NCBI GenBank assembly: GCA_045645485.1
Contig: JAZRIX010000016.1
Span: 1-36,688 of the forward strand
DNA: 36,688 nt
DNA from: SIG440 sp045645485
Lineage (GTDB): Bacteria; Bacillota; Clostridia; Monoglobales; Monoglobaceae
Direction of reading: 5' to 3'
Shown here: piece after piece, positions 7,944 to 14,988 of the stretch
Position numbering within the stretch: position 1 is the stretch's first letter
How the letters are laid out: each line of letters begins with the position of its first letter
Notes under the pieces: generated by a model
Told to the model about the DNA's origin: nothing
What the model saw: only the letters and a program-made list of their open reading frames with translations
The model's database searches: none
Made by a program: the position numbers and the translations under genes

Positions 7944-10226
7944 CTACAGCTGATTGCGGATAATCTTTCCGCTTGTGGTTTTGGGAAGCTCGTCACGGAA
8001 TACCACAATTCTTGGGTATTTGTAAGGAGCTGTATGTTCTTTTACATATTGCTGAATTTCCTTCTTTAATTCCTCACTGGCGGTTGTATCCTTGGTGAGA
8101 ACAATGCTTGCCTTTACAACCTGACCGCGAACATCATCGGGTTCTGCCGATACTCCGCATTCCAGAACGTAAGGAAGCCCCATAATTACGCTTTCAATTT
8201 CGAAAGGTCCTATACGGTATCCTGATGACTTGATTACGTCATCAATACGGCTTACATAGAAGTAGAAGCCATCCTCATCCTTGTAAGCAACGTCACCTGT
8301 GTGATAAAGACCGTCGTGCCATGCTTCGGCGGTTTTTTCTTCGTCACGGTAATAACCTTTAAAGAGCCCGCAGGGAACCTTTTCAGATGTACGGATAACA
8401 ATTTCACCGTTTTCACCAACGCCAACACTGTTTCCGTTCTGGTCAACAATATCCACGTCATAAAGAGGAACGGGCTTACCCATTGCACCCATTTTATACT
8501 CTCTGCCATAGAGGTTGCCGATAAGGCAGGTGGTTTCGGTCTGACCGAAGCCCTCCATAATCTTAAGCCCTGTGAGCTTTTCAATTTGCTTGAATACTTC
8601 GGGGTTCAGTGCTTCACCGGCAGTTGTTGCGTGCTGAACCGAAGACATATCATACTTTGAAATATCTTCCTTCATTAACATTCTGTACATTGTGGGAGGT
8701 GCACAGAAGGTTGTAATTTTGTATTTTGCAAACATAGGCAATATATCCGCCGCATCAAACTTGTCAAAGTCATATACAAAGAGTGCGGCTTCGCAGAGCC
8801 ACTGACCGTAAATCTTGCCCCATGCAGCCTTCGCCCAGCCTGTATCGGAAATTGTCAGGTGAAGACCTTCGGGGTCAACACAGTGCCAGTAGTTTGCAGT
8901 ATGGAAATGTCCAAGAGGATACTTGAAGCTGTGCAGAGCCATTTTGGGATTTCCTGTTGTTCCCGATGTAAAATAAAGAAGCATATCATCGTCACCGCAG
9001 GGAGAATCAGTCTTTCTTTCGTATACATCAGAGAAGTTCTTGTATTCCTCGTCAAAGTTTCTCCATCCGGGCTTGCTGCCGCCAACCAGAATTTTTTCTC
9101 TCAGGGTTTTTGCGTTCTTTGAACCCGCTTCTGCACGTTCAGCAATATCATCATCAGCAGTACAGAGAATAGCCGAAACACTTGCCGCATCATATCGGTA
9201 TTCATAGTCATGCTCCTGAAGAAGGAAGCTTGCAGGAATTGAAACAGCACCGATTTTCTGGAGTGCCAGAGTTGCAATCCAGAACTGGTAATGACGTTTG
9301 AGCACCATCATAACCTTGTCGCCCTTTTTGATTCCCAATGATTCAAAATAATTTGCACATCTTGCAGATTCCTTCATAAAGTCAGTAAAGGTAAAGCGTT
9401 TTTCCTCATGATTCTTTGAAACATAGAGCATTGCAAGCTTTTCAGGCTTACGGCGTGCAATTTCGTCAACAACGTCAAAGGCAAAGTTGAATTTGTCCTC
9501 ATTTTTGAAATCAATTGAAACAAGCGAACCGTTTTCATCCTCAACGGTGTCAATAAAGTCGTGATAAACTCTCTTGTACTCCTGATGAGGTTTGTAGTTT
9601 GATTTAATAACAGCCTTTTCGACTTTTTCGATTTCAGTACCCTTGAGAACAATTGCATAAAAGGCCGTATCCTGACCTTCAACGGCAATCATACCATGAG
9701 GGGTTGAGCTGTCATAATAAATGGTATCGCCGGGATAAAGAACCTCAGTGTGGGAACCAATCTGAACCTTCAGTACACCCTTCAGCACAATATCAAGCTC
9801 CTGACCCGTATGAGTTGCAAGCTCAATATCCTTCTGCTCTGCTTCGGCATCATATTTACATTCAACATACAAAGGCTCCGAAACTCTGCCCTTAAAAGCA
9901 GATGCAAGGTTATAATATGTCATACCGTGAGCCTCGTCAATTTTTGTGCCCTCACCGCATCTGGTTACAACGTGGGATTTCAGAGTTGAGCTGACACCTT
10001 CAATAATATCGGTTACACCAACCTTGAAAGCCAGTGCACAGCGATAGATAAATGCAAAGCTCAAATCATGCTTGCCTTCCTCACAGGCAGCATATTCGTC
10101 ACGGGTTACGCCCGTAAGCTTTGCCATTGTTTCCTTTGAAATTCCGCTGATATGGCGGAGTTCCTTGATTCTGGTCGCAACTTCGCTGATTTTAAAGTCC
10201 AGACCTGTCATTGTTTCTTCGTTCAT
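7944..10226 (-). CDS. XRE helix-turn-helix / cupin / acyl-CoA ligase fusion
   Basis: A 760-residue protein with three parts. Residues ~12-75 form an XRE-type HTH (SGISKETMAKLTGVTRDEY). Residues ~110-197 are a cupin barrel (HTGQELDIVLKG, GDTIYYDSSTPHG). Residues ~240-760 are a full ANL-superfamily AMP-forming ligase: YFTSGTTGNPK at 418-428, GFGQTET at 559-565, YHTGD at 641-645 and the catalytic lysine K754 in PKTTSGKIIRN. The segment SDTGWAKAAWG resembles medium-chain or branched-chain acyl-CoA synthetases (MACS/ACSM group) rather than acetyl-CoA synthetase. The expected reaction is acid + ATP + CoA to acyl-CoA + AMP + PPi; the acid is unknown. There is no frameshift between domains, and the ATG follows AAGGAGG. 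It is monocistronic behind a T-box riboswitch. The HTH may autoregulate, and the cupin may bind an effector. Confidence 0.88.
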   Translation of the reverse strand: MNEETMTGLDFKISEVATRIKELRHISGISKETMAKLTGVTRDEYAACEEGKHDLSFAFIYRCALAFKVGVTDIIEGVSSTLKSHVVTRCGEGTKIDEAHGMTYYNLASAFKGRVSEPLYVECKYDAEAEQKDIELATHTGQELDIVLKGVLKVQIGSHTEVLYPGDTIYYDSSTPHGMIAVEGQDTAFYAIVLKGTEIEKVEKAVIKSNYKPHQEYKRVYHDFIDTVEDENGSLVSIDFKNEDKFNFAFDVVDEIARRKPEKLAMLYVSKNHEEKRFTFTDFMKESARCANYFESLGIKKGDKVMMVLKRHYQFWIATLALQKIGAVSIPASFLLQEHDYEYRYDAASVSAILCTADDDIAERAEAGSKNAKTLREKILVGGSKPGWRNFDEEYKNFSDVYERKTDSPCGDDDMLLYFTSGTTGNPKMALHSFKYPLGHFHTANYWHCVDPEGLHLTISDTGWAKAAWGKIYGQWLCEAALFVYDFDKFDAADILPMFAKYKITTFCAPPTMYRMLMKEDISKYDMSSVQHATTAGEALNPEVFKQIEKLTGLKIMEGFGQTETTCLIGNLYGREYKMGAMGKPVPLYDVDIVDQNGNSVGVGENGEIVIRTSEKVPCGLFKGYYRDEEKTAEAWHDGLYHTGDVAYKDEDGFYFYVSRIDDVIKSSGYRIGPFEIESVIMGLPYVLECGVSAEPDDVRGQVVKASIVLTKDTTASEELKKEIQQYVKEHTAPYKYPRIVVFRDELPKTTSGKIIRNQL

Positions 10227-10257
10227 GAAAATTCCTCCTTAGAATCCCTTTGAGAAA

Positions 10258-10295
10258 AGAAAACTCGTCTCAAAGGATATATCTTTGAGACGAGT
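10258..10295 (-). terminator. T-box intrinsic terminator
   Basis: Thirteen exact base pairs (ACTCGTCTCAAAG with CTTTGAGACGAGT), a 7-nt loop, then TTTTCTTTT. Its 5' arm begins with ACTC, which can pair instead with GAGT beside the T-box sequence to form the antiterminator. It lies just upstream of the ligase ribosome-binding site. Confidence 0.92.
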
Positions 10296-10541
10296 AATTA
10301 TACCCGCGGTACCACTCAAATTGCATTATCTCTGTGATAATACCCCTTCAGGTCCCGAATCAGACCCTATGCACTAACGTAGCAGACACGGAAAGGTTCT
10401 ACTTGCCGTTTAAACAGCTTTCTTCCTTTCTGCTCGGGAGCTACAATCCAAAGCTCAGCTTTTGCGGCTCGCACCAACCACCGCTTCTCTCAAAAACCTA
10501 CCCTCGGGATACTCTCCTTCAACGCATTTCATATTAAATTC
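10258..10541 (-). promoter_or_regulatory. T-box riboswitch (tRNA-sensing leader), probably valine
   Basis: The leader RNA holds the T-box parts in order: an AGTA loop-E-like motif after GGAG in Stem I, a distal Stem I hairpin with the GGTTGGTGCGAGCC pattern, a Stem II region with AAGTAGAACC, the T-box TGGTACCGCGG at 10304-10314, and a terminator hairpin. Lower Stem I can be closed by GGAG with CTCC and the helix above by ATCC with GGAT, leaving GTA (10442-10444) as specifier followed by a purine. The variable T-box base is U, which pairs with A73. This fits valine and excludes cysteine. Specifier assignment is by hand folding and less certain than the class. Confidence 0.9.
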
Positions 10542-10547
10542 CTATTA

Positions 10548-10576
10548 AAGATACCACAAAACACGATCTTTGTCAA
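10548..10576 (-). promoter_or_regulatory. Promoter of the T-box / ligase transcript
   Basis: A perfect TTGACA (10571-10576), 17-bp spacer and TATCTT (10548-10553) on the minus strand, starting RNA near 10541, just before Stem I. Confidence 0.8.
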
Positions 10577-10737
10577 GTATAACCACGCATATTTTATATA
10601 GTATTACTTTTTTCGAAAATAATCACCTTAAAAAATGTAAATTTTTTTTTAACATATTACTTTATGCGGTATTGTTTGTTCCAAAATAGTATTTCTCAAT
10701 TTATGCAAGGTACAACATTTGGTGGAAAACGCTCTTT

Positions 10738-10754
10738 TGTAACACATTTGTAAC
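10738..10754 (+). promoter_or_regulatory. Candidate WalR box upstream of the NlpC/P60 gene
   Basis: Two copies of TGTAAC separated by five bases fit the WalR (YycF) consensus TGTWAH-N5-TGTWAH exactly. The repeats are 11 bp apart, one helical turn, and end 27 bp before the -35 hexamer. WalR controls cell-wall hydrolase genes in low-GC Firmicutes, and the gene downstream is one. A short motif can occur by chance, and no walRK genes are in the window. Confidence 0.6.
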
Positions 10755-10781
10755 ATTTCTGCAATCTTTTTGTTAATATAC

Positions 10782-10810
10782 TTGACAAAAAGTCGTTTTT
10801 GCTGTATACT
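10782..10810 (+). promoter_or_regulatory. Promoter of the NlpC/P60 gene
   Basis: A perfect TTGACA (10782-10787), a 17-bp spacer and TATACT (10805-10810). Transcription would start near 10817, giving a leader of about 108 nt. Confidence 0.85.
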
Positions 10811-10816
10811 AGGGTA

Positions 10817-10910
10817 TGTAAAAGGGATACTTTTCTCATTTGATAGCTTCCCTGAGCAAATACATTTCGGAAGGAGCGATGACCCGACAGCACGTAGTTT
10901 TTAGTTAAAT
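10817..10910 (+). promoter_or_regulatory. Unassigned structured leader of the NlpC/P60 gene
   Basis: About 94 nt between promoter and ribosome-binding site, much longer than needed for initiation. It contains AGGGATAC, then TTCCC, then GACCCGACAGC; the same order of short motifs occurs in the 3' half of c-di-AMP (ydaO) riboswitches, which often control NlpC/P60 genes. The 5' half of that riboswitch is not found inside the transcript, so I do not assign the class. CTTCC and GGAAG (about 10849 and 10871) can pair. Confidence 0.35.
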
Positions 10911-10924
10911 TGGAGGTAAAAATT

Positions 10925-11623
10925 TTGTTTAAAAAAATCAGAAAGCTTTTGACGATATCACTCGTCTTCGTTATACTTGTATCAACTATTTCGCTTTCAG
11001 CTTTTGCAGCTGATGCGAAGTCTTACGGATTGGTGAAAGCCTCATCGCTTAACCTCCGTCAGGCCGACTCTACAGAATCAGCTATACTCACACAGATTCC
11101 AAACGGCACAGCCGTTCCCATTCTCAGCATGAACTCAGGGTGGGCAAAGGTTACATATGCAGGACACACAGGATATGTTTCAATGGAATTTCTCAAGGTT
11201 ATGCCCGGTGAGCTGCCAAACAGATCAGCATCTCCCGCACCCGTAGCATCATCAAAAGGTCAGGCAGTGGTTGAATACGCAAAACAATTTCTCGGAACAC
11301 CTTATGTTTACGGTGGTGCACGCCCCGGCGGTTTTGATTGCAGCGGATTTGTCTACTATGTATACAAACAGTTTGGCGTAAATCTCAACCGTGTCGCAGA
11401 TGACCAGATGAGAAACGGTACATGGGTTTCAAAAAATGACCTCAGACCCGGTGACATTGTTGGGTTCTCAAGAGGCAACGGATACGTTCATCACGTTGGC
11501 ATTTATGTTGGAAACGGTATGATGATTCACGCACCGCAAACCGGTGATGTTGTTAAATACACCAGCGTCACAACAGGTTTATATGCAAACCGTCTTGTTT
11601 GCGGCAGACGTATTTTCAACTAA
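10925..11623 (+). CDS. Secreted SH3b-NlpC/P60 peptidoglycan endopeptidase
   Basis: A 232-residue exported protein: signal peptide (residues 1-30, cleavage likely after AFAA), one bacterial SH3 domain (about 35-95), a short Ser/Pro/Ala linker and a C-terminal NlpC/P60 domain. The catalytic Cys is in FDCSGF (C139), the His in HHVGIYVG (H190) and the third polar residue is the His of MIHAPQ (H202). The family cuts gamma-D-Glu-diamino acid or related stem-peptide bonds in peptidoglycan. The start is taken as TTG 10925, since GGAGG lies 8 nt upstream; a TTG at 10910 would overlap that site. A WalR-like box and a consensus promoter precede it and a strong terminator follows, so it is a single-gene unit. 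Confidence 0.93.
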   Translation: MFKKIRKLLTISLVFVILVSTISLSAFAADAKSYGLVKASSLNLRQADSTESAILTQIPNGTAVPILSMNSGWAKVTYAGHTGYVSMEFLKVMPGELPNRSASPAPVASSKGQAVVEYAKQFLGTPYVYGGARPGGFDCSGFVYYVYKQFGVNLNRVADDQMRNGTWVSKNDLRPGDIVGFSRGNGYVHHVGIYVGNGMMIHAPQTGDVVKYTSVTTGLYANRLVCGRRIFN

Positions 11624-11640
11624 GAAAATCAAAGGATAAG

Positions 11641-11665
11641 GGCTGCTTTGTTAGCAGCCTTTTTC
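11641..11665 (+). terminator. Terminator of the NlpC/P60 gene
   Basis: GGCTGCT-TTGTT-AGCAGCC, seven exact pairs, followed by TTTTTC. It ends the NlpC/P60 transcript before the next gene. Confidence 0.92.
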
Positions 11666-11706
11666 ATTTTTTGTTAATTCAAAAACTAATTTTAAGAAGT
11701 GATTAT

Positions 11707-12603
11707 ATGCATATTATAAAAAAGAAGGCTTTATTTTTTATACTTTCTGCAATAGCCGCAATACTCAGTGCCATTGCAGCACGCACATTGCCCGAACCGG
11801 ATAACATCAACGATACACAACCGTCTGTTGTCCGTATTACCTTTGCAGATGTTGATCAGGGCAATGCCACTTTAATAACAACCCCAAATGGTGAAACAAT
11901 ACTTATTGATGGCGGAGAATATGATACTTACGAAAGTCATCTGCTTCCGTTCCTTGAGGAACAAAGTATAAACAAAATAGACTATGCCATAGTCACCCAC
12001 TATCACAGCGACCATATGGGCGGAATTCAGAATCTCACAAAAGATAACAAAATAAGCAGACTTTTTCTTCCCGACTACAAGGATAACGACAAATCAAAGT
12101 CTTTGCTTGTCAAAGATGCAAACAAGCACAAAATCCCCATTTCATATCTTTCTTCAGGAAACACCGTAAAAACACAAACCGACGAGCTTGCGATAAAGGT
12201 TCTTCATCCCCCGAAAGGCGGAAATTGGGGAGACAACTTTCACAATAACAGTTCTCTGGTTCTCAGCATAACCTACGGCGGAGATACCTTTCTTCTGACA
12301 GGGGATATAGAAGCACGCACGGAAAAGGAGCTTATTGAATCAAGCCGTGTCAGTTGTGATGTACTGCAGGTAGCGCACCACGGTTCATCTACATCTTCAT
12401 CAAAGAAATTTATTCTTTCTGCTGACCCCACTTATGCAATAATTTCAGCAGGTGCAGACAACCGTTACGGACACCCTCACAACGAGGTTCTTGAGCTACT
12501 TGAAAACGAGGATATCCGTACCTACCGCACAGACATAGACGGAAACATTACCTTTGAAGTAACAAGTAAGGGTATAGAAAAAATAAGCTTTTCAAAAACA
12601 TAA
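11707..12603 (+). CDS. ComEC-like metallo-beta-lactamase hydrolase, membrane-anchored
   Basis: A 298-residue protein with one N-terminal hydrophobic helix (about 8-25) and an extracytoplasmic metallo-beta-lactamase domain. Metal ligands are visible in THYHSDHMGG (H98, H100, D102, H103), with later motifs LLTGDIEAR and VAHHGSSTS. This pattern matches the C-terminal domain of the DNA-uptake channel ComEC, but the Competence membrane domain is absent. Standalone versions are thought to be nucleases or other phosphodiesterases; the function here is open. The ATG at 11707 is chosen because it opens the membrane anchor; the RBS is weak. It lies 25 nt before holA, the place comEC itself often occupies. 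Confidence 0.85.
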   Translation: MHIIKKKALFFILSAIAAILSAIAARTLPEPDNINDTQPSVVRITFADVDQGNATLITTPNGETILIDGGEYDTYESHLLPFLEEQSINKIDYAIVTHYHSDHMGGIQNLTKDNKISRLFLPDYKDNDKSKSLLVKDANKHKIPISYLSSGNTVKTQTDELAIKVLHPPKGGNWGDNFHNNSSLVLSITYGGDTFLLTGDIEARTEKELIESSRVSCDVLQVAHHGSSTSSSKKFILSADPTYAIISAGADNRYGHPHNEVLELLENEDIRTYRTDIDGNITFEVTSKGIEKISFSKT

Positions 12604-12628
12604 CAAACCATGGCAAGGAGAACATCTT

Positions 12629-13639
12629 ATGGAACCAAAAGACCTTGACAAACAAATTTCATCGGGAAAACTTTCGAATCTGTATTTTTTCTACGGTGAA
12701 GAACAGTTTCTTCTCGAAAACAAAATAAAGTCAATAAAAAACAAGCTTATAGACAAGGACTTTGAAGAATTCAACTTCACAAAGCTGGACGGAAAAAAAA
12801 TTTCCTTTCAGGATATAGAAAGTGAGCTTTTATCTGTTCCTGTTATGTCCGACCGCAAAATGATAGTAGTTGCAAACTGCGGAATATTCGGCAACTCAAA
12901 AACAAAAGACTTCACCTCTCTGTGCGAAGCCCTTGCAGATGTTGCAGAATATCTTACGGTAATATTCACCGAAAAAGAATTTGACAAGAAAAAAGAAAAA
13001 AATCTGGATGTTTTCAAAAAACACGGCGAAATCGTGAAGTTTGACCTTCTATCACCCAAACAGCTTGAATTGTGGCTTGAAAAAAGCTTTGAAGAAAAAG
13101 GCAAACGCGTTCTCGCAGGAGACCTGACAAAAATGGTTGAGCGTTGCGGTCAGTCTATGGCGACAATTTATGCCGAATTCAACAAGGTTCTGAATTATGT
13201 GGGTGACCGCGAAAAAGTTACCTTGGAAGACATAACAACAGTTGTATCAAAAAACACCGATGCTCGCATTTTTGACATAATCGACAATATTGCAGAAGGG
13301 AAAACCAAAACTGTTTTTGAAGAAATCAGTGCACTGCAATCAGCAGGTGAAAACTCCTCTACGGTTCTTTCACTGATTTCATCACGAATCGGTGAGCTTC
13401 TTATGGTAAAGCAGCTTGTTGAAGACAGATTACCTGCAGAAAAGATTGCCGAATACTTTGAACCAAGACGGCATCCCTTTGTAATAAAAAAGCTCAGTGA
13501 GCAGGCACGTCGTTTCTCTCTAGCTTATCTGAAAAAAATGACGTTGAAGGGTGCGGAATATACCTTCTCGGTTCGTTCAGGTCAACTGGATAAATGGCTT
13601 GCTGTTGAAATGTATATTGCAGAGCTTCTCAAAAAGTAG
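12629..13639 (+). CDS. holA: DNA polymerase III delta subunit
   Basis: A 336-residue clamp-loader subunit, normal length. The N terminus has the family pattern LYFFYGEEQFLLENKI, followed by a Rossmann-like ATPase fold without a functional Walker A, a lid domain and a helical collar domain (YTFSVRSGQLDKWLAVEMYIAEL at the end, quoted only in part by position 312-334). Delta opens the beta sliding clamp during loading. AAGGAGA precedes the ATG. It follows the ComEC-like gene and is closed by a terminator. rpsT, which often sits next to holA, is not here. Confidence 0.95.
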   Translation: MEPKDLDKQISSGKLSNLYFFYGEEQFLLENKIKSIKNKLIDKDFEEFNFTKLDGKKISFQDIESELLSVPVMSDRKMIVVANCGIFGNSKTKDFTSLCEALADVAEYLTVIFTEKEFDKKKEKNLDVFKKHGEIVKFDLLSPKQLELWLEKSFEEKGKRVLAGDLTKMVERCGQSMATIYAEFNKVLNYVGDREKVTLEDITTVVSKNTDARIFDIIDNIAEGKTKTVFEEISALQSAGENSSTVLSLISSRIGELLMVKQLVEDRLPAEKIAEYFEPRRHPFVIKKLSEQARRFSLAYLKKMTLKGAEYTFSVRSGQLDKWLAVEMYIAELLKK

Positions 13640-13653
13640 ATTAAACGCAAAAA

Positions 13654-13678
13654 GGAGAGAGCAATCTCTCCCTTTTTT
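13654..13678. terminator. Terminator shared by holA and the converging SOD gene
   Basis: GGAGAGA-GCAA-TCTCTCC with a long T-run (CTTTTTTT) on the plus side and CTTTTT on the minus side, so it can act in both directions. The T-run touches the stop of the SOD gene. Confidence 0.9.
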
Positions 13679-14157
13679 TATTTCCACAAAGCCTCCACAA
13701 TGCTGCCGCAAGCAATTCTTTTTCCACCGCTGCCCGACGGCTGTGTAATGTAATCATCAGGAGACTGATGTATAACCACCGAACGCCCTATGACATCCCG
13801 TGGGAAAAAACGGTTGGTAAAAAACAGCATTTTTGCTGTTCCGCCGTTGGAAAACAATACCGGAAAATCCCCCGCATGGTTTCCGTGAGGTTCATCCTCG
13901 GGATTCCAGTGACCCCCTGCCGCTTCAAATGGTCTGTCTGTGTGAATACTTCCGCAGGTATCCTTTTCGTGAATATGAAAGCCAAAGGGACCTATCTGCG
14001 GTGAATTCCCCATAGCTTCAGAAAATTCGGGCAATCCGAAAATCTCAGCCTCTACCCAGCTTCCGTCTGCAATACCCAGAAACTTTACTGTGCCCTGTAC
14101 ATCAGGAGCAAGCTCGCTCCCCTGAATTACTGCAATTGCATCATATACTTCAAGCAT
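13678..14157 (-). CDS. Cu/Zn superoxide dismutase family protein without signal peptide
   Basis: A 159-residue SodC-family protein. The metal ligands can be matched: H61 and H63 (FHIH), H83 (GGHWNP), H91 (PHG), H94 and D97 (NHAGDF), H130 (VVIHQSPDDY), plus the channel arginine R147 (GGKRIACG) and the cysteine pair C68/C150. A complete active site supports dismutation of superoxide. No signal peptide or lipobox is present, unlike most bacterial SodC proteins, so a cytoplasmic location is likely. AAGGAGT precedes the ATG. It is monocistronic. Some Clostridia carry similar short forms, but Cu/Zn enzymes are less expected in strict anaerobes. Confidence 0.92.
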   Translation of the reverse strand: MLEVYDAIAVIQGSELAPDVQGTVKFLGIADGSWVEAEIFGLPEFSEAMGNSPQIGPFGFHIHEKDTCGSIHTDRPFEAAGGHWNPEDEPHGNHAGDFPVLFSNGGTAKMLFFTNRFFPRDVIGRSVVIHQSPDDYITQPSGSGGKRIACGSIVEALWK

Positions 14158-14209
14158 ATAACCGACTCCTTTCCCTATTTATAATATGGAAAAAAGCAAT
14201 ATACGTGAA

Positions 14210-14231
14210 AAGGAGAGGTTTCCCTCTCCTT
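14210..14231 (-). terminator. Terminator of the SLH-HprK-PqqD-S26 operon
   Basis: On the minus strand AAGGAGAGG-GAAA-CCTCTCCTT, nine exact pairs with a GAAA tetraloop, then TTCACG. The U-run is short, so it may be leaky into the SOD gene. Confidence 0.7.
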
Positions 14232-14239
14232 GCTGTGTT

Positions 14240-14671
14240 TTATTTTTTTAACATTCTTTTCAGTTTTCTCTTTACTTTGAAGACAAAGTGTCTGAAGGCT
14301 CTGACAGGATAAGTTCTGCAAGCTTTTTTTGCGTAATTCAAATCTGCTTGGCTTCCTGCCTCAATGTACTTATCGCCTTGATAAAAGCCCTCTAAAACCC
14401 CCACAATGTCTGCATCAGTTATGTCATACTCTCTATCCGGACGGTTATCACCGCAGATAACATATCCGTTCTTTGTAATCTTTACAATACGATGCATTGT
14501 ATAGTGATCTTTCCGTCTGTAAACCGGAATATCAAACTTTTTCAAAGGAAACTGTGCCTTTTTTATGATAACAGTATCCCGCCCCTGAACAAGCATAGGC
14601 TCCATACTGTTCCCCATAGTTTTGCTGACATAAACACCTTTTTCATCCAGCACTTTTTTTATATCAACCAC
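14240..14671 (-). CDS. S24/S26 signal-peptidase-like serine protease
   Basis: A 143-residue protein with the S24/S26 peptidase motifs: the nucleophile S22 in GNSMEPML, box HRIV with H60 (Ser-His type, as in SipW and archaeal/ER signal peptidases, rather than Ser-Lys), and the CGDNR motif at 73-77. There is no N-terminal membrane helix; the C terminus (residues 120-143) is strongly basic and could hold it at the membrane. The start is GTG, with GAGGACGGTG upstream. It is the last gene of a four-gene unit with PqqD (29 nt upstream) and the HPr-kinase-like gene. Such small peptidases occur in peptide-maturation loci, so cutting a leader peptide is plausible, but the substrate is not identified. 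Confidence 0.83.
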   Translation of the reverse strand: MVDIKKVLDEKGVYVSKTMGNSMEPMLVQGRDTVIIKKAQFPLKKFDIPVYRRKDHYTMHRIVKITKNGYVICGDNRPDREYDITDADIVGVLEGFYQGDKYIEAGSQADLNYAKKACRTYPVRAFRHFVFKVKRKLKRMLKK

Positions 14672-14700
14672 AGTTTCACCGTCCTCAACAGAAAAAACTT

Positions 14701-14967
14701 TTATTCCTCAATAATATTTGCCGCTCTCATTTTTGCCACAAAAGCCGCAACATCAGCCTCCGCTCTTTCTTTATCTACATCATATTCTTCCAAAAGGGCA
14801 GAAACCATTTCAGCCTCGGTTACATCATTTTTCATTGTATTCCAGAGGAACGCACCGCTTTCGTTGAGATTTATAACACCATTGAAATTCAATGCACCTT
14901 CCCCGATGGGAACAACCACATAATATCCTGCCACTTCGCGAAGAATAAAATCATTTTTTACTTTCAT
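14701..14967 (-). CDS. PqqD family protein (peptide-binding RRE fold)
   Basis: An 88-residue protein with the PqqD pattern: an N-terminal beta segment (FILREVAGYYVVVP), LNESGAFLWNTM, then ALLEEYDVDKERAEADVAAFV and a C-terminal helix. PqqD-like domains bind leader peptides of ribosomal peptides and hand them to modifying enzymes. AAGGATAT precedes the ATG. It lies 21 nt after the HPr-kinase-like gene and 29 nt before the S26 peptidase. No radical SAM or cyclase gene is adjacent, so the partner is probably the kinase-like protein. Confidence 0.88.
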   Translation of the reverse strand: MKVKNDFILREVAGYYVVVPIGEGALNFNGVINLNESGAFLWNTMKNDVTEAEMVSALLEEYDVDKERAEADVAAFVAKMRAANIIEE

Positions 14968-14988
14968 ATCTCAATATCCTTCCGATAA

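Noticed and set aside
10440..10460. Cysteine (TGT) or tryptophan (TGG) as T-box specifier
   Set aside because: Both triplets are followed by A, but the T-box base U needs a discriminator A73. Cys tRNA has U73 and Trp tRNA has G73. They also fit the closing helices less well than GTA.
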